Assembly (NCBI RefSeq): GCF_003201875.1
Contig: NZ_QJKD01000002.1
Coordinates: forward strand, 434,001-498,000
Direction of reading: 5' to 3'
DNA: 64,000 bases
Source: Hungatella effluvii
Lineage (GTDB): Bacteria; Bacillota; Clostridia; Lachnospirales; Lachnospiraceae
In this document: in pieces, positions 45,927 to 55,023 of the stretch
How the letters are laid out: each line of letters opens with the position of its first letter
Numbering within the stretch: position 1 is the stretch's first letter
Program-made: the position numbers and the translations under genes
Notes under the pieces: model-generated
Seen by the model: only the letters and a program-made list of their open reading frames with translations
What the model was told of the DNA's origin: nothing
Database searches by the model: none

Positions 45927-46043
45927 TTGAAAGTCTGTTAAAGAGAAACAACAACTTTCGCCCGGAGTATGGGAAACTGTACTCCGGGCAAGGATTTGAG
46001 TATAAGACCCTCGATACAAATTACCCAAAAGGAGGGGCTATTA

Positions 46044-47012
46044 GTGTTCGATTTTGAAAAACCAAACATTGAGATTGCTGAAATCTCTGAGGACAAGAAA
46101 TATGGCAAGTTTGTAGTTGAACCGCTTGAAAGAGGTTACGGTACGACTTTAGGCAATTCCTTGAGAAGAATCATGCTTTCTTCTTTACCGGGAGCCGCAG
46201 TCAGTCAGGTAAAAATCGACGGCGTTTTGCATGAATTCAGTTCTATCCCAGGCGTTAAAGAGGATGTGACTGAGATCATTATGAACATCAAAAGCTTAGC
46301 AATCAAAAATAACAGCGACACCAATGAGGCAAAGGTTGCATACATCGAGTTTGAAGGCGAAGGTGTAGTAACGGCTGCTGACATTCAGGCGGACCCGGAT
46401 ATTGAAATCATGAATCCGGACCAGGTGATCGCGACACTCAGCGGCGGCACAGACAGTAAGTTCTACATGGAGCTGACTATCACAAAGGGCCGTGGCTATG
46501 TAAGCGCAGACAAAAACAAGAGTGAAGATTTACCGATTGGCGTGATTGCCGTTGATTCCATCTATACACCAGTAGAGCGCGTCAACATGACGGTACAGAA
46601 CACCCGAGTAGGTCAGGTTACCGATTTCGATAAGCTGACATTAGATGTATTTACAAACGGAACACTGGCACCAGACGAGGCGGTCAGCCTTGCTGCGAAG
46701 GTGTTAAGTGAACATTTAAATCTGTTCATTGACTTATCCGAGAATGCCAAGACTGCAGAAGTCATGGTAGAGAAAGAGGATAATGAGAAAGAGAAGGTTC
46801 TGGAGATGAATATCGACGAACTGGAACTTTCCGTACGTTCATACAACTGTTTAAAGAGAGCCGGAATCAATACGGTAGAAGAGCTGTGCAACAGAACTTC
46901 TGAGGATATGATGAAGGTTCGTAACTTAGGCCGCAAGTCTTTAGAAGAAGTGCTGGCAAAGTTAAAGGAGTTAGGCTTACAGCTTAACCCGAGTGATGAC
47001 GCGAACAGCTAA
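46044..47012 (+). CDS. rpoA: RNA polymerase subunit alpha
   Basis: The alpha subunit (322 residues) assembles RNA polymerase; its C-terminal domain binds UP elements and activators. [20 protein letters not shown] is the N-terminal hallmark, and the C-terminal domain carries [16 protein letters not shown] and [12 protein letters not shown] start it at GTG 46044 ([11 protein letters not shown]) after AGGAGGGG; the open frame from 45969 adds 25 unlikely residues. Confidence 0.97.
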   Translation: MFDFEKPNIEIAEISEDKKYGKFVVEPLERGYGTTLGNSLRRIMLSSLPGAAVSQVKIDGVLHEFSSIPGVKEDVTEIIMNIKSLAIKNNSDTNEAKVAYIEFEGEGVVTAADIQADPDIEIMNPDQVIATLSGGTDSKFYMELTITKGRGYVSADKNKSEDLPIGVIAVDSIYTPVERVNMTVQNTRVGQVTDFDKLTLDVFTNGTLAPDEAVSLAAKVLSEHLNLFIDLSENAKTAEVMVEKEDNEKEKVLEMNIDELELSVRSYNCLKRAGINTVEELCNRTSEDMMKVRNLGRKSLEEVLAKLKELGLQLNPSDDANS

Positions 47013-47105
47013 TTGCTCGATACGTAATTTATGGAGATTAAGTGCAGGATGCAGTAAGACCGAAGAAGCATGCGCCGGCGTTCCACAAATGGAGGGAAAT
47101 AAGAC

Positions 47106-47642
47106 ATGGCAGGATATAGAAAGCTGGGAAGAACTTCCAGCCAGAGAAAAGCACTGATCAGAAGCCAGGTAACAGCATTATTACACAATGGCAAGATCGT
47201 TACAACAGAAGCGAGAGCAAAAGAAATCCGTAAAGTAGCAGAAGGACTGATTGCTCTGGCCGTAAAAGAGAAAGACAATTTCGAAACCGTTAAAGTAACC
47301 GCTAAGGTTGCCCGCAAGGACAAAGACGGCAAGAGAGTCAAAGAAGTGGTGAACGGCAAGAAAGTTACCGTATACGACGAAGTAGAAAAAGAAATCAAGA
47401 AGGATCTTCCTTCCAGACTTCACGCAAGAAGACAGATGTTAAAGGTACTGTACGATGTAACAGAAGTACCGCAGGCAGCAGCTGGAAAGAAGAAAAATAC
47501 AAAGAGCGTAGATCTTCCAAAGAAATTATTTGAGGAAATCGCACCGAAGTATGTATCCCGGAATGGTGGATATACGAGGATTGTAAAGATTGGCCAGCGT
47601 AAAGGTGATGGGGCTATGGAAGTGTTGTTAGAACTTGTCTAA
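47106..47642 (+). CDS. rplQ: 50S ribosomal protein L17, long form
   Basis: L17 (178 residues, against about 120-130 in most bacteria). YRKLGRTSSQRKALIRSQVT and RNGGYTRIVKIGQRKGDGA are canonical. A basic and acidic insertion of about 40 residues (roughly 62-105, with VARKDKDGKRVKEVVNGKK) follows the first helices, and a further linker has AAAGKKKNTKS. Such insertions occur in Clostridia. It ends the alpha operon; a terminator follows. Confidence 0.97.
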   Translation: MAGYRKLGRTSSQRKALIRSQVTALLHNGKIVTTEARAKEIRKVAEGLIALAVKEKDNFETVKVTAKVARKDKDGKRVKEVVNGKKVTVYDEVEKEIKKDLPSRLHARRQMLKVLYDVTEVPQAAAGKKKNTKSVDLPKKLFEEIAPKYVSRNGGYTRIVKIGQRKGDGAMEVLLELV

Positions 47643-47780
47643 GCACTGAGCAGTGTCAAAAAAAGTCAAGAGAAAATTTTCGTTGTGCTTGCACATAAGA
47701 AAATTTTCTCTTGGCTTTTTTTGTAGGGCGAACGCCCCACACCGAACTGGAGCGGAGCGGAAGTGAGGTGTGCACTGCGG
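47641..47780 (+). repeat. Modular hairpin element, copy 2
   Basis: After rplQ the same order of parts is seen as after tuf: AAGCACTGAGCAGTG, a long AT-rich terminator hairpin, TAGGGCGAACGCCCC, a second hairpin closed by CACACC/GGTGTG, and TGCACTGCGG. The arms differ from copy 1 but still pair, and GCAGTG at the left again matches CACTGC at the right. Confidence 0.62.
47658..47722 (+). terminator. Terminator of the rplQ operon
   Basis: A stem of more than 20 pairs joins 47658-47680 (core AGTCAAGAGAAAATTTT) to 47700-47722 (core AAAATTTTCTCTTGGCT), with one wobble, ending in a run of seven T. Confidence 0.92.
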
Positions 47781-47948
47781 GGTCCCGGCTGAGAAAGTCT
47801 AAAAAATCCCCCAACGATGCGCAAGCGAGTCGTCCCTCCCCATTCCAAACACATTTTCTCCCCCCAACATATTCCCCCATCCCTCCAAATATGTTATGAT
47901 ACAAAAGAACGACAAAGAGCAATTGAAAAAAGAAAGAGGGCGGTTACA

Positions 47949-48443
47949 ATGATAAAATACTACGAAGGCGACATATTCAACTCCGGGGCGGACATCATCT
48001 GCCACCAGGTAAACTGCCAGGGTGCGTTTGGGCGTGGAATGGCGGGCCAGGTAAAGAAGTTATTTCCGGAGGTAGAAAAGTCCTATAAAATTCTGACAAA
48101 GCAGTGGACAGAAGAAGCGCGGGGCAAGACGTCGGCGCTGTTGGGGCGGGTATCAGCCCAGCCGGTAGAAAAAGACGGCCGCTGGTTCCTGATTGCGAAC
48201 CTCTACGGTCAGGACGACTATGGAAAAGGCGGAGTCTACACTGATTACGAGGCTTTAGAAAAAGCCATGGAAGAGATCCGCGAGTTTCTGACGGTACGCG
48301 GCAGAAACGAGACAGCCGCATTCCCGCAGGGAATTGGCTGCGGCTTTGCGGGCGGCGACTGGCAGATTGTAGAATCCATCATCAAGCGTGTATTTGAAGA
48401 TTACCCAGGAGAAGTACAGATCTGGAAATACGACGGAAAATAA
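47949..48443 (+). CDS. Macro-domain protein (ADP-ribose binding)
   Basis: A 164-residue single macro domain. YYEGDIFNSGADIICHQVNC, GAFGRGMAGQVK and PQGIGCGFAGGDW fit the ALC1/TARG1/Poa1p-like group that binds ADP-ribose and removes ADP-ribose or its 1''-phosphate. I start it at 47949, after GAGGGCGG; the frame back to 47817 has no start support. It stands alone after the ribosomal operon. The 252 bases after it are C-rich, with a GGCATA/TATGCC hairpin at 48541-48559 and a run of nine C. Confidence 0.85.
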   Translation: MIKYYEGDIFNSGADIICHQVNCQGAFGRGMAGQVKKLFPEVEKSYKILTKQWTEEARGKTSALLGRVSAQPVEKDGRWFLIANLYGQDDYGKGGVYTDYEALEKAMEEIREFLTVRGRNETAAFPQGIGCGFAGGDWQIVESIIKRVFEDYPGEVQIWKYDGK

Positions 48444-48695
48444 AAATACGGAAAATAAAAATATCGATACATACTCCCCATAAACCACCTAAACCACTAT
48501 AAACCACCATATACCGGCCACAGAAGGCGCCTCCGCCCCGCAGGCATACTTTATGCCTGCCCCGCCTCCCCCCCCCGCCATACGGCCCGCTACAGCTGTC
48601 AAAACGCCCCTTCTGCCCGGCCCCTGGTAAAAAATAACTCCCCTGTTCCCCACTCCACCACCCAGGGAAATCTACAGCATCAGAAAGGATATTGG

Positions 48696-49763
48696 ATGAA
48701 AAATAAATTTGTGATCGTGGATGGTTCTTCCATGCTGTCCACCTGTTATTATGCCGTGCTTCCGCGGGAAATCATGTTCGCCAAAACCGAAGAGGAAAAG
48801 CAGAAGCACTACGGAAAGATCCTGCACGCCGCGGACGGAACATACACCAATGCGATCTTCGGCATGCTGAAGACCGTTGCGTCTCTCATCAGGAAACAGG
48901 AACCCGGATATATCGCCTTTGTGTTTGACAAGACGAGGGACACATTCCGGCGGGAACTGTATGCGGAATATAAGGGGACGAGGGGGGCGACTCCCGAGCC
49001 TCTGAAGCAGCAGTTTGTCCTGATCGAGTCAATCCTTCAGGAAGCCGGATTCAAGGTGCTCTACAGCGACGACTACGAGGCTGACGATTACGCGGGATCC
49101 CTGGTCATGAAGTTCCGCAGTCAGCTGCCTGTGGTTGTTATGACGAAGGACCACGATTACCTGCAGCTGGTCAATGACGAATACAACGTTCGGGCCTGGA
49201 TGGTGCAGGCAAAGCAGGAGAAAGCAGATGAACTGTACGAAAAATACTACGGCCCTTACGGCCTGACGAAAAAAGACGTCAACCTTCCGGAGAAGACGTT
49301 TGAGTTTACCGCGGAGCATGTGTTTGCTGAGGAAGGCGTGTGGCCGGAGCAGATCACCGATCTAAAAGGAATTCAGGGAGACACCTCGGATAATATTCCG
49401 GGAGTAAAGGGCGTGAGCAGCGCGGTGCCTCCTCTCCTGGCTGAGTATGGAACCGTGGAGGCCATGTATGAGGCGATCCACGACGCAGAGACGGACAAAA
49501 AGCAGCTAAAGGAGCTCCAGGATTTCTGGAAGGAGAAGCTGGGGATCTCCAGAACTCCCTACAAAGCGCTGACGAAGACCGGGGAGGACGGCGAACTGTG
49601 CGGCGAAGCCGCGGCCATGCTGTCGAAGCGTCTGGCTACCATTAAGACGGATATTCCGCTGGATCTGGAACTGGCTGATTTTTCCGTGGAACAGTACAAA
49701 GAGAAGGTTCTCCGCAAATGGTGTAAGAAACTGGATATCAAAGAAACCTCTGTATTCGGCTGA
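48696..49763 (+). CDS. Stand-alone 5'-3' exonuclease
   Basis: A 355-residue protein like the 5' nuclease domain of DNA polymerase I. FVIVDGSSMLSTCYYAV holds the first metal-binding Asp, FVFDKTRDTFRRELYAEYKG the arch, and DDYEADDYAGSLVMK and MTKDHDYLQLV further Asp ligands. GIQGDTSDNIPGVKGV is the helix-hairpin-helix. It is longer than the E. coli Xni protein by an insertion near residues 165-215. It probably removes RNA primers or flaps. AGAAAGGAT lies upstream. Confidence 0.88.
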   Translation: MKNKFVIVDGSSMLSTCYYAVLPREIMFAKTEEEKQKHYGKILHAADGTYTNAIFGMLKTVASLIRKQEPGYIAFVFDKTRDTFRRELYAEYKGTRGATPEPLKQQFVLIESILQEAGFKVLYSDDYEADDYAGSLVMKFRSQLPVVVMTKDHDYLQLVNDEYNVRAWMVQAKQEKADELYEKYYGPYGLTKKDVNLPEKTFEFTAEHVFAEEGVWPEQITDLKGIQGDTSDNIPGVKGVSSAVPPLLAEYGTVEAMYEAIHDAETDKKQLKELQDFWKEKLGISRTPYKALTKTGEDGELCGEAAAMLSKRLATIKTDIPLDLELADFSVEQYKEKVLRKWCKKLDIKETSVFG

Positions 49764-49865
49764 GCCATCTCAGAGCCGGCAAGAATTTCTGGTAAAAATT
49801 GACATTCTTGCAAATTAATTACTCAATTTTCCTCAAACGCAAGAATAAAGAAAGAATATCTTAAG

Positions 49866-49895
49866 TTGACGGTGAATTACCCCAGGGGCTATAAT
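49866..49895 (+). promoter_or_regulatory. Promoter for cell-wall-binding pair
   Basis: TTGACG (49866-49871), an 18-base spacer and TATAAT (49890-49895) lie about 55 bases before the first gene. Confidence 0.75.
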
Positions 49896-49949
49896 AATAG
49901 TAGGAAAAAGGAAAATGAGGATTGATTATAAAGAGTGGGAGGTATTTTT

Positions 49950-51182
49950 ATGAAACGGTTTGGGAAACTATTGGCTTTGACCGCAATTGTGAGTGTGCTG
50001 GGCGTGAGTATACCATTTCAGTCATTTGCTGCGTCGAAGACGATATCATCAGTGACGATCTATGCGGGGCTTGAGGAATTGGAATCCGGAGAGAGTCTTC
50101 CGGAGGAGACGGCCTTTGAACTTAAGGAAAATTCCAAGGGTAACTATGTGTATACGAACAACAGCAGATACGAGGTCAGCGGCGTAGAGTGGATTACCTC
50201 TGAGTCGAAAGAGATGACGATCGGATATGAGCCTAAGATGAAAGTGGAGCTGCATGCCACCGATTCTGATGAGTACGCATTTAAAGGCGGCTATCAGTCC
50301 AGCAACGTGACGGTGAAGGGCGGAACCTATGTGTCGGCCAGCCGTTCCGGCAGCGACACCTTATACGTGACATTTAAGTTCAAACCGATCAAGGGTACGT
50401 ACAGCTCCCCGGATGATGCCTACTGGAAGGATTCCGGATACGGCGGCGCCCGCTGGAGTAAGGTTGACAACGCGTCTGACGCCTATGACGTCTATTTATA
50501 CCGCGGAAGTACGGTTGTGAAGAAGGTTGAGGGGCTTAAGGCCACATCCTATAACTTCTATCCCTACATGACGAAGGCCGGTACGTATTCCTTTAAGGTA
50601 CGTACGGTTCCATATACCGAGAGTGAGAAGAAGTACGGAAAGAAGAGCGACTGGACAGAATCTGACGAGGTTTATCTGCCGGAGGAGAAGGTGTCTGACG
50701 GTTCGGGACAGGAAAGCGGAACGCCTGGAACCACCGGTCAGGTTGGCTGGATTAAGGACGGCAATAACTGGTATTTCAAGTATCCGGATGGAACTTACCA
50801 GAAGAACAACTGGGCCAAGATCAATGAGAAATGGTATTTATTTGATTCCAACGGTGCGATGCTCACTGGATGGCAGCAGAGAAATAATTTATGGTACTAT
50901 ATGAACGACCAGGGAGCCATGGTAACTGGCTGGGTCGTATCGAACAACAAGTGGTATTATTTAAATCCTTCCACGACTACAGGTGTAGAAGGCGCGATGC
51001 TTACAGGCTGGATCGCCTACAACAATAAGTGGTACTGCACAGATGCTTCCGGCGCGATGCTTGAGGGGTGGCGCCAGGTTGACGGCAGCTGGTACTACTT
51101 CTATCCAGGTGAAGGCTCCAAGGCGGTGAATACCACCATCGATGGTTTCCCGGTTGACGGCAACGGCGTGTGGCATAAGTAA
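49950..51182 (+). CDS. Secreted cell-wall-binding repeat protein
   Basis: A 410-residue secreted protein. The signal peptide MKRFGKLLALTAIVSVLGVS ends near SFAAS. Residues about 30-150 and 150-235 look like beta-sandwich domains (the second fibronectin-like, with GARWSKVDNASDAYDVYLYR), then a Gly/Ser linker and five or six CW_binding_1 repeats such as WYLFDSNGAMLTGW and WYYMNDQGAMVTGW. No enzyme motif is seen. I start it at 49950 after GGGAGG. It forms an operon with its paralogue at 51210. Confidence 0.86.
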   Translation: MKRFGKLLALTAIVSVLGVSIPFQSFAASKTISSVTIYAGLEELESGESLPEETAFELKENSKGNYVYTNNSRYEVSGVEWITSESKEMTIGYEPKMKVELHATDSDEYAFKGGYQSSNVTVKGGTYVSASRSGSDTLYVTFKFKPIKGTYSSPDDAYWKDSGYGGARWSKVDNASDAYDVYLYRGSTVVKKVEGLKATSYNFYPYMTKAGTYSFKVRTVPYTESEKKYGKKSDWTESDEVYLPEEKVSDGSGQESGTPGTTGQVGWIKDGNNWYFKYPDGTYQKNNWAKINEKWYLFDSNGAMLTGWQQRNNLWYYMNDQGAMVTGWVVSNNKWYYLNPSTTTGVEGAMLTGWIAYNNKWYCTDASGAMLEGWRQVDGSWYYFYPGEGSKAVNTTIDGFPVDGNGVWHK

Positions 51183-51209
51183 AATCATCAGGAAAGGAAG
51201 ATGACACGA

Positions 51210-52229
51210 ATGCGAGGAATAAAGGGAAAGGGCAGATGGCTGATACTTCTGGGAGCGGTGTTGACGCTCGGCACCGCCATGACGTCCATGGCGGCGAAAA
51301 GTGTTAAGATTCGATTTGATAATGATACAAGAAGCGAATGGACGGAAGATGTCAAGGTACCGAAGGTCACGGTCAATTACGATGAAGTATCGCCGGAGTG
51401 GAGCAAGACTCCTGAGGAATGGGTCCCTGGAAAGAAGGTGACTGCTACCTTCACAATCTCCGGAGACTATGTGAAGAGCAGCTGCAGCGTGTACGGCGGC
51501 GAACTGGTTTCCGCCAAGGCTTTGGACGGCGAGACGACCATCAAGGCTACCTACGTACCGGTTGCACAGCTCGGAGCACCGGAATCTGCCGGATGGAGTG
51601 ATGCTGCGAAGACGAAGGCTTCCTGGAAAAAGGTTGATCACGCTTCGAAGTATCAGCTTCGCCTTTACCGGGAAGATCAGTGGATCAAGACGCTGACCAC
51701 CGGTTCCACCTCCATCGATTTACTGGAGTATTTACAGGATGGCTACAGCTATTACTATGAGGTAAGAGCCATTGCGAAGGACAGCTCCGAGGAGAAGTAT
51801 CTAAAAGACGGTGAATTTACCGTTTCTAATGATTCTGTGGTTCAGGAGCTGGGAGACACATCGGGCCGGTGGTCCAATACGCAGACCGGTAAACGGTACC
51901 GTGATGAGAACGGAAATTATGCGGCGAACTGCTGGAAGATGATAAGCGGCAAGTGGTACTATTTCAATCAGGACAGCTACGCACTGACCGGATGGCAGAA
52001 TCTGAACAGCAAATGGTATTATATGAATGATAACGCAGAGATGGTGACCGGATGGCAGCAGATCGGCGGCAAATGGTACTATTTCAACACAGGCGGCGAC
52101 ATGGCTACGGGCTGGCTTCAGGCAGAGCCTGGGAAATGGTATTACCTGTATGAAGACGGCAGCATGGCTGCGGATACGGTAATCGACGGTACGTACCGGG
52201 TAGATGCATCCGGACAGTGGGTGCCGTAA
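51210..52229 (+). CDS. Secreted cell-wall-binding repeat protein (paralogue)
   Basis: A 339-residue paralogue of the preceding gene. A signal peptide (GRWLILLGAVLTLGTAMTSM, cleaved after AA) is followed by two beta-rich domains (KASWKKVDHASKYQLRLYR matches the fibronectin-like domain of its neighbour) and four C-terminal repeats such as WYYMNDNAEMVTGW. ATG 51210 is nine bases from AAGGAAG; ATG 51201 is an alternative. The pair probably arose by tandem duplication and decorates the cell wall. A terminator follows. Confidence 0.86.
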   Translation: MRGIKGKGRWLILLGAVLTLGTAMTSMAAKSVKIRFDNDTRSEWTEDVKVPKVTVNYDEVSPEWSKTPEEWVPGKKVTATFTISGDYVKSSCSVYGGELVSAKALDGETTIKATYVPVAQLGAPESAGWSDAAKTKASWKKVDHASKYQLRLYREDQWIKTLTTGSTSIDLLEYLQDGYSYYYEVRAIAKDSSEEKYLKDGEFTVSNDSVVQELGDTSGRWSNTQTGKRYRDENGNYAANCWKMISGKWYYFNQDSYALTGWQNLNSKWYYMNDNAEMVTGWQQIGGKWYYFNTGGDMATGWLQAEPGKWYYLYEDGSMAADTVIDGTYRVDASGQWVP

Positions 52230-52245
52230 GGAATTCGTAATTCAG

Positions 52246-52282
52246 GAAAGACATGGTGAAAGGCGCCATGTCTTTCTTTTTT
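52246..52282 (+). terminator. Terminator after cell-wall-binding pair
   Basis: GAAAGACATGG (52246-52256) pairs perfectly with CCATGTCTTTC (52266-52276), followed by TTTTTT. Confidence 0.93.
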
Positions 52283-52324
52283 CCTGTCTGACAAAGAAGA
52301 ATCGGGCTTATTATGAAATCCGGC

Positions 52325-52353
52325 TTGACTGTTAAGCAAATTTCATCTAAAAT
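52325..52353 (+). promoter_or_regulatory. Promoter for the ecf genes
   Basis: TTGACT (52325-52330), a 17-base spacer and TAAAAT (52348-52353) start about 65 bases before ecfA1. Confidence 0.72.
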
Positions 52354-52417
52354 TATGTGACATATAAAGACAGTATATGACGTGACATTGTCCGCGTTTA
52401 TCGCAGAAAGGTAAGCC

Positions 52418-53323
52418 ATGGGAATTATAAAGACATCAAAGCTGATTTTCGATTATATCAGAAGAGATGAAGAAGAGAATATAGAAGAAGTAAACCGTGC
52501 CATCGACGACGTCAGCATCGAGATTAAGGAGGGCGAGTTTGTGGCGGTCTTAGGCCACAACGGATCCGGAAAGTCCACCTTTGCCAAGCAGCTGGACGCG
52601 ATCCTGCTTCCGACGGATGGGACGGTGTGGATCCAGGGGCTGGATACTTCCAAAGAGGAGAATCTGTGGGAGGTTCGAAAGAAAACGGGGATGGTATTCC
52701 AGAATCCCGATAACCAGATTATTGGTAATATCGTCGAGGAGGACGTGGGATTCGGACCGGAGAATATGGGGATTCCGACCGACGAGATCTGGAAACGGGT
52801 TGACGAGAGTCTGGAAGCGGTGGGCATGACGGCATACCGCATGAAGTCGCCCAACAAGCTTTCTGGTGGCCAGAAGCAGCGGGTGGCCATCGCAGGTGTC
52901 ATGGCCATGAGACCCCAGTGCATCGTTCTGGACGAGCCTACCGCCATGCTGGATCCCAACGGACGTCGGGAAGTGGTGAAGACCGTTCATGAGTTAAACC
53001 GCCAGGAAGGGATTACCGTGGTGCTCATCACTCATTATATGGAAGAAGTCATTCATGCTGACCGGGTTATCGTCATGGACGATGGACGGGTGGTGATGGA
53101 CGGAACGCCCAGGGAGATATTTTCCCGGGTGGAAGAACTCAAGTCTTACCGCCTGGATGTGCCGCAGGTGACGGAGCTGGCTTATGAGCTTCAGAAGAAC
53201 GGCGTGGATTTACCGGATGGGATTCTGACGCTGGAGGAGCTGATGAAATATCTGCTTCCCATATTTGCGGAGCGTTATCCGGACAGAGTGACTCTGGGAG
53301 ATGGAGGATGCAATGGCAATTAA
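52418..53323 (+). CDS. ecfA1: ECF transporter ATPase EcfA1
   Basis: One of two ATPases of the energy-coupling factor module, which powers vitamin and metal uptake through exchangeable S components. [13 protein letters not shown] is Walker [14 protein letters not shown] the signature and [13 protein letters not shown]alker B. 301 residues. It overlaps ecfA2 by 11 bases. No S component is encoded nearby, so it serves unlinked ones. Confidence 0.95.
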   Translation: MGIIKTSKLIFDYIRRDEEENIEEVNRAIDDVSIEIKEGEFVAVLGHNGSGKSTFAKQLDAILLPTDGTVWIQGLDTSKEENLWEVRKKTGMVFQNPDNQIIGNIVEEDVGFGPENMGIPTDEIWKRVDESLEAVGMTAYRMKSPNKLSGGQKQRVAIAGVMAMRPQCIVLDEPTAMLDPNGRREVVKTVHELNRQEGITVVLITHYMEEVIHADRVIVMDDGRVVMDGTPREIFSRVEELKSYRLDVPQVTELAYELQKNGVDLPDGILTLEELMKYLLPIFAERYPDRVTLGDGGCNGN

Positions 53324-54212
53324 GATAGAACATTTAAATTACGTTTACGGACAGGGCACCGCGTTTGAACAGCAGGCGCTTAAGGATGTGAATCTGGAGA
53401 TCCAGGATGGCCAGTTTATCGGACTGATCGGCCATACCGGTTCCGGTAAGTCCACGCTGATCCAGCATTTAAACGGGCTGATTAAGGCAACGGACGGTGC
53501 GATCTATTATAATGGAAAGAATATATATGACGACGGCTATGACATGCGGGCGCTGCGAAGCCGTGTGGGGCTGGTATTTCAGTATCCGGAGCACCAGCTG
53601 TTTGAGATCGATGTGTTTACTGATGTCTGCTTCGGGCCGAAGAACCAGGGACTGTCGAAGGAGGAGACGCAGAGTCGGGCAAGGGAAGCGCTTACGATGG
53701 TAGGACTCGATGAGAGCTTTTATAAGCAGTCGCCCTTTGAGCTGTCGGGCGGCCAGAAACGCCGGGTGGCCATTGCCGGTGTGCTGGCTATGGAGCCGGA
53801 GGTGCTGATTCTGGACGAGCCTACGGCGGGACTGGATCCGAGGGGACGCGATGAGATCCTGGATCAGATTGAACGTCTTCATCATGAGAAAAAGATGACG
53901 ATAATCCTGGTGTCCCACAGCATGGAGGACATCGCAAAATACGTGGACCGGATTCTCGTTATGAACCACGGGGAGAAGGTGTTCGACGACACGCCGAAGG
54001 AAGTATTTAAGCATTACAAGGAACTGGAGGCCATCGGTCTGGCCGCCCCGCAGATCACCTATGTGGTGCATACGCTGCGGGATCATGGAGTTCCCATTGA
54101 CAATAATATTACGACGGTGGAGGAAGCGAGAGACGAGATCCTTGCGCTGTTAAAAAAGGAAGGACAGGCGGCCTGCGGTGACGGAAGCCGCGGACAGGAG
54201 ACATTATGTTAA
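53313..54212 (+). CDS. ecfA2: ECF transporter ATPase EcfA2
   Basis: The second ECF ATPase (299 residues). [17 protein letters not shown] is Walker [14 protein letters not shown] the signature and [14 protein letters not shown]alker B. I start it at 53313 ([15 protein letters not shown]), with AGATGGAGG upstream. It overlaps ecfA1 by 11 bases and ecfT by 7, so all three are translationally coupled. Confidence 0.95.
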   Translation: MAIKIEHLNYVYGQGTAFEQQALKDVNLEIQDGQFIGLIGHTGSGKSTLIQHLNGLIKATDGAIYYNGKNIYDDGYDMRALRSRVGLVFQYPEHQLFEIDVFTDVCFGPKNQGLSKEETQSRAREALTMVGLDESFYKQSPFELSGGQKRRVAIAGVLAMEPEVLILDEPTAGLDPRGRDEILDQIERLHHEKKMTIILVSHSMEDIAKYVDRILVMNHGEKVFDDTPKEVFKHYKELEAIGLAAPQITYVVHTLRDHGVPIDNNITTVEEARDEILALLKKEGQAACGDGSRGQETLC

Positions 54213-55006
54213 GAGATATTACACTGGGGCAGTATTATCCGGTGGATTCCGTACTTCACCGGATGGACCCGAGGACAAAGCTGTTCGGAACCATGGTATT
54301 TATTATTTCCCTGTTTGTCGCAGACAGCATCGGGGCTTATCTGGTGGCTACGCTTTTTCTGGCCATGGCGATCAGACTGAGTCACGTTCCGTTTAAGTTC
54401 ATGGTGCGGGGACTTAAGGCCATCATCTTCCTGCTCTTAATCAGTGTCAGCTTTAACTTATTTCTGACCCCGGGTGAAGTGGTCTTTAAGCTGTGGTTTT
54501 TAAAGGTGACGAAGGAGGGCTTAATGACGGCCGGATTCATGGGAGTCAGGCTGATCTATCTGGTGGTGGGATCATCGGTTATGACGCTGACGACCACGCC
54601 CAATGAGCTGACAGACGGACTGGAAAAGAGTCTTGGATTCTTAAAAAAGATAGGACTGCCGGTACATGAGGTATCCATGATGATGTCCATCGCACTTCGT
54701 TTTATTCCGATTCTGGTAGAGGAGACGGATAAGATCATGAAGGCGCAGATGGCGAGAGGCGCTGATTTTGAAAGCGGTAATATCATTCAGAGAGCCAAGA
54801 ACATGATTCCGCTCCTTGTGCCTCTGTTTATCTCCGCGTTCCGGCGGGCTACGGATCTGGCTATGGCCATGGAGGCGAGATGCTACCGCGGCGGCGAGGG
54901 AAGAACGAAGATGAAGCCGCTTCACTATGCAAAGCGGGATGGTGTGACGTATCTGGTTTACGTCTTTTACCTGGCTGTGATAGTTGTGTTAAGAATCCTG
55001 ATATAA
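54206..55006 (+). CDS. ecfT: ECF transporter transmembrane subunit EcfT
   Basis: EcfT (266 residues, about five helices) couples the two ATPases to S components. VLHRMDPRTKLFGTMVFI at the start is typical, and the two Ala-Arg-Gly coupling motifs appear as QMARGADFE and MEARCYRGGEGR. In the ecfA1-ecfA2-ecfT-truA order common in Firmicutes. Confidence 0.95.
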   Translation: MLRDITLGQYYPVDSVLHRMDPRTKLFGTMVFIISLFVADSIGAYLVATLFLAMAIRLSHVPFKFMVRGLKAIIFLLLISVSFNLFLTPGEVVFKLWFLKVTKEGLMTAGFMGVRLIYLVVGSSVMTLTTTPNELTDGLEKSLGFLKKIGLPVHEVSMMMSIALRFIPILVEETDKIMKAQMARGADFESGNIIQRAKNMIPLLVPLFISAFRRATDLAMAMEARCYRGGEGRTKMKPLHYAKRDGVTYLVYVFYLAVIVVLRILI

Positions 55007-55023
55007 GGCGGTTTTTAGAGAAG

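Noticed and set aside
45969..46043. Longer rpoA start
   Set aside because: The extra 25 residues are not part of the alpha subunit; GTG 46044 follows AGGAGGGG.
48571..48579. Run of nine C as a phase-variable tract
   Set aside because: It lies in an intergenic C-rich stretch, not in a gene or between promoter elements.
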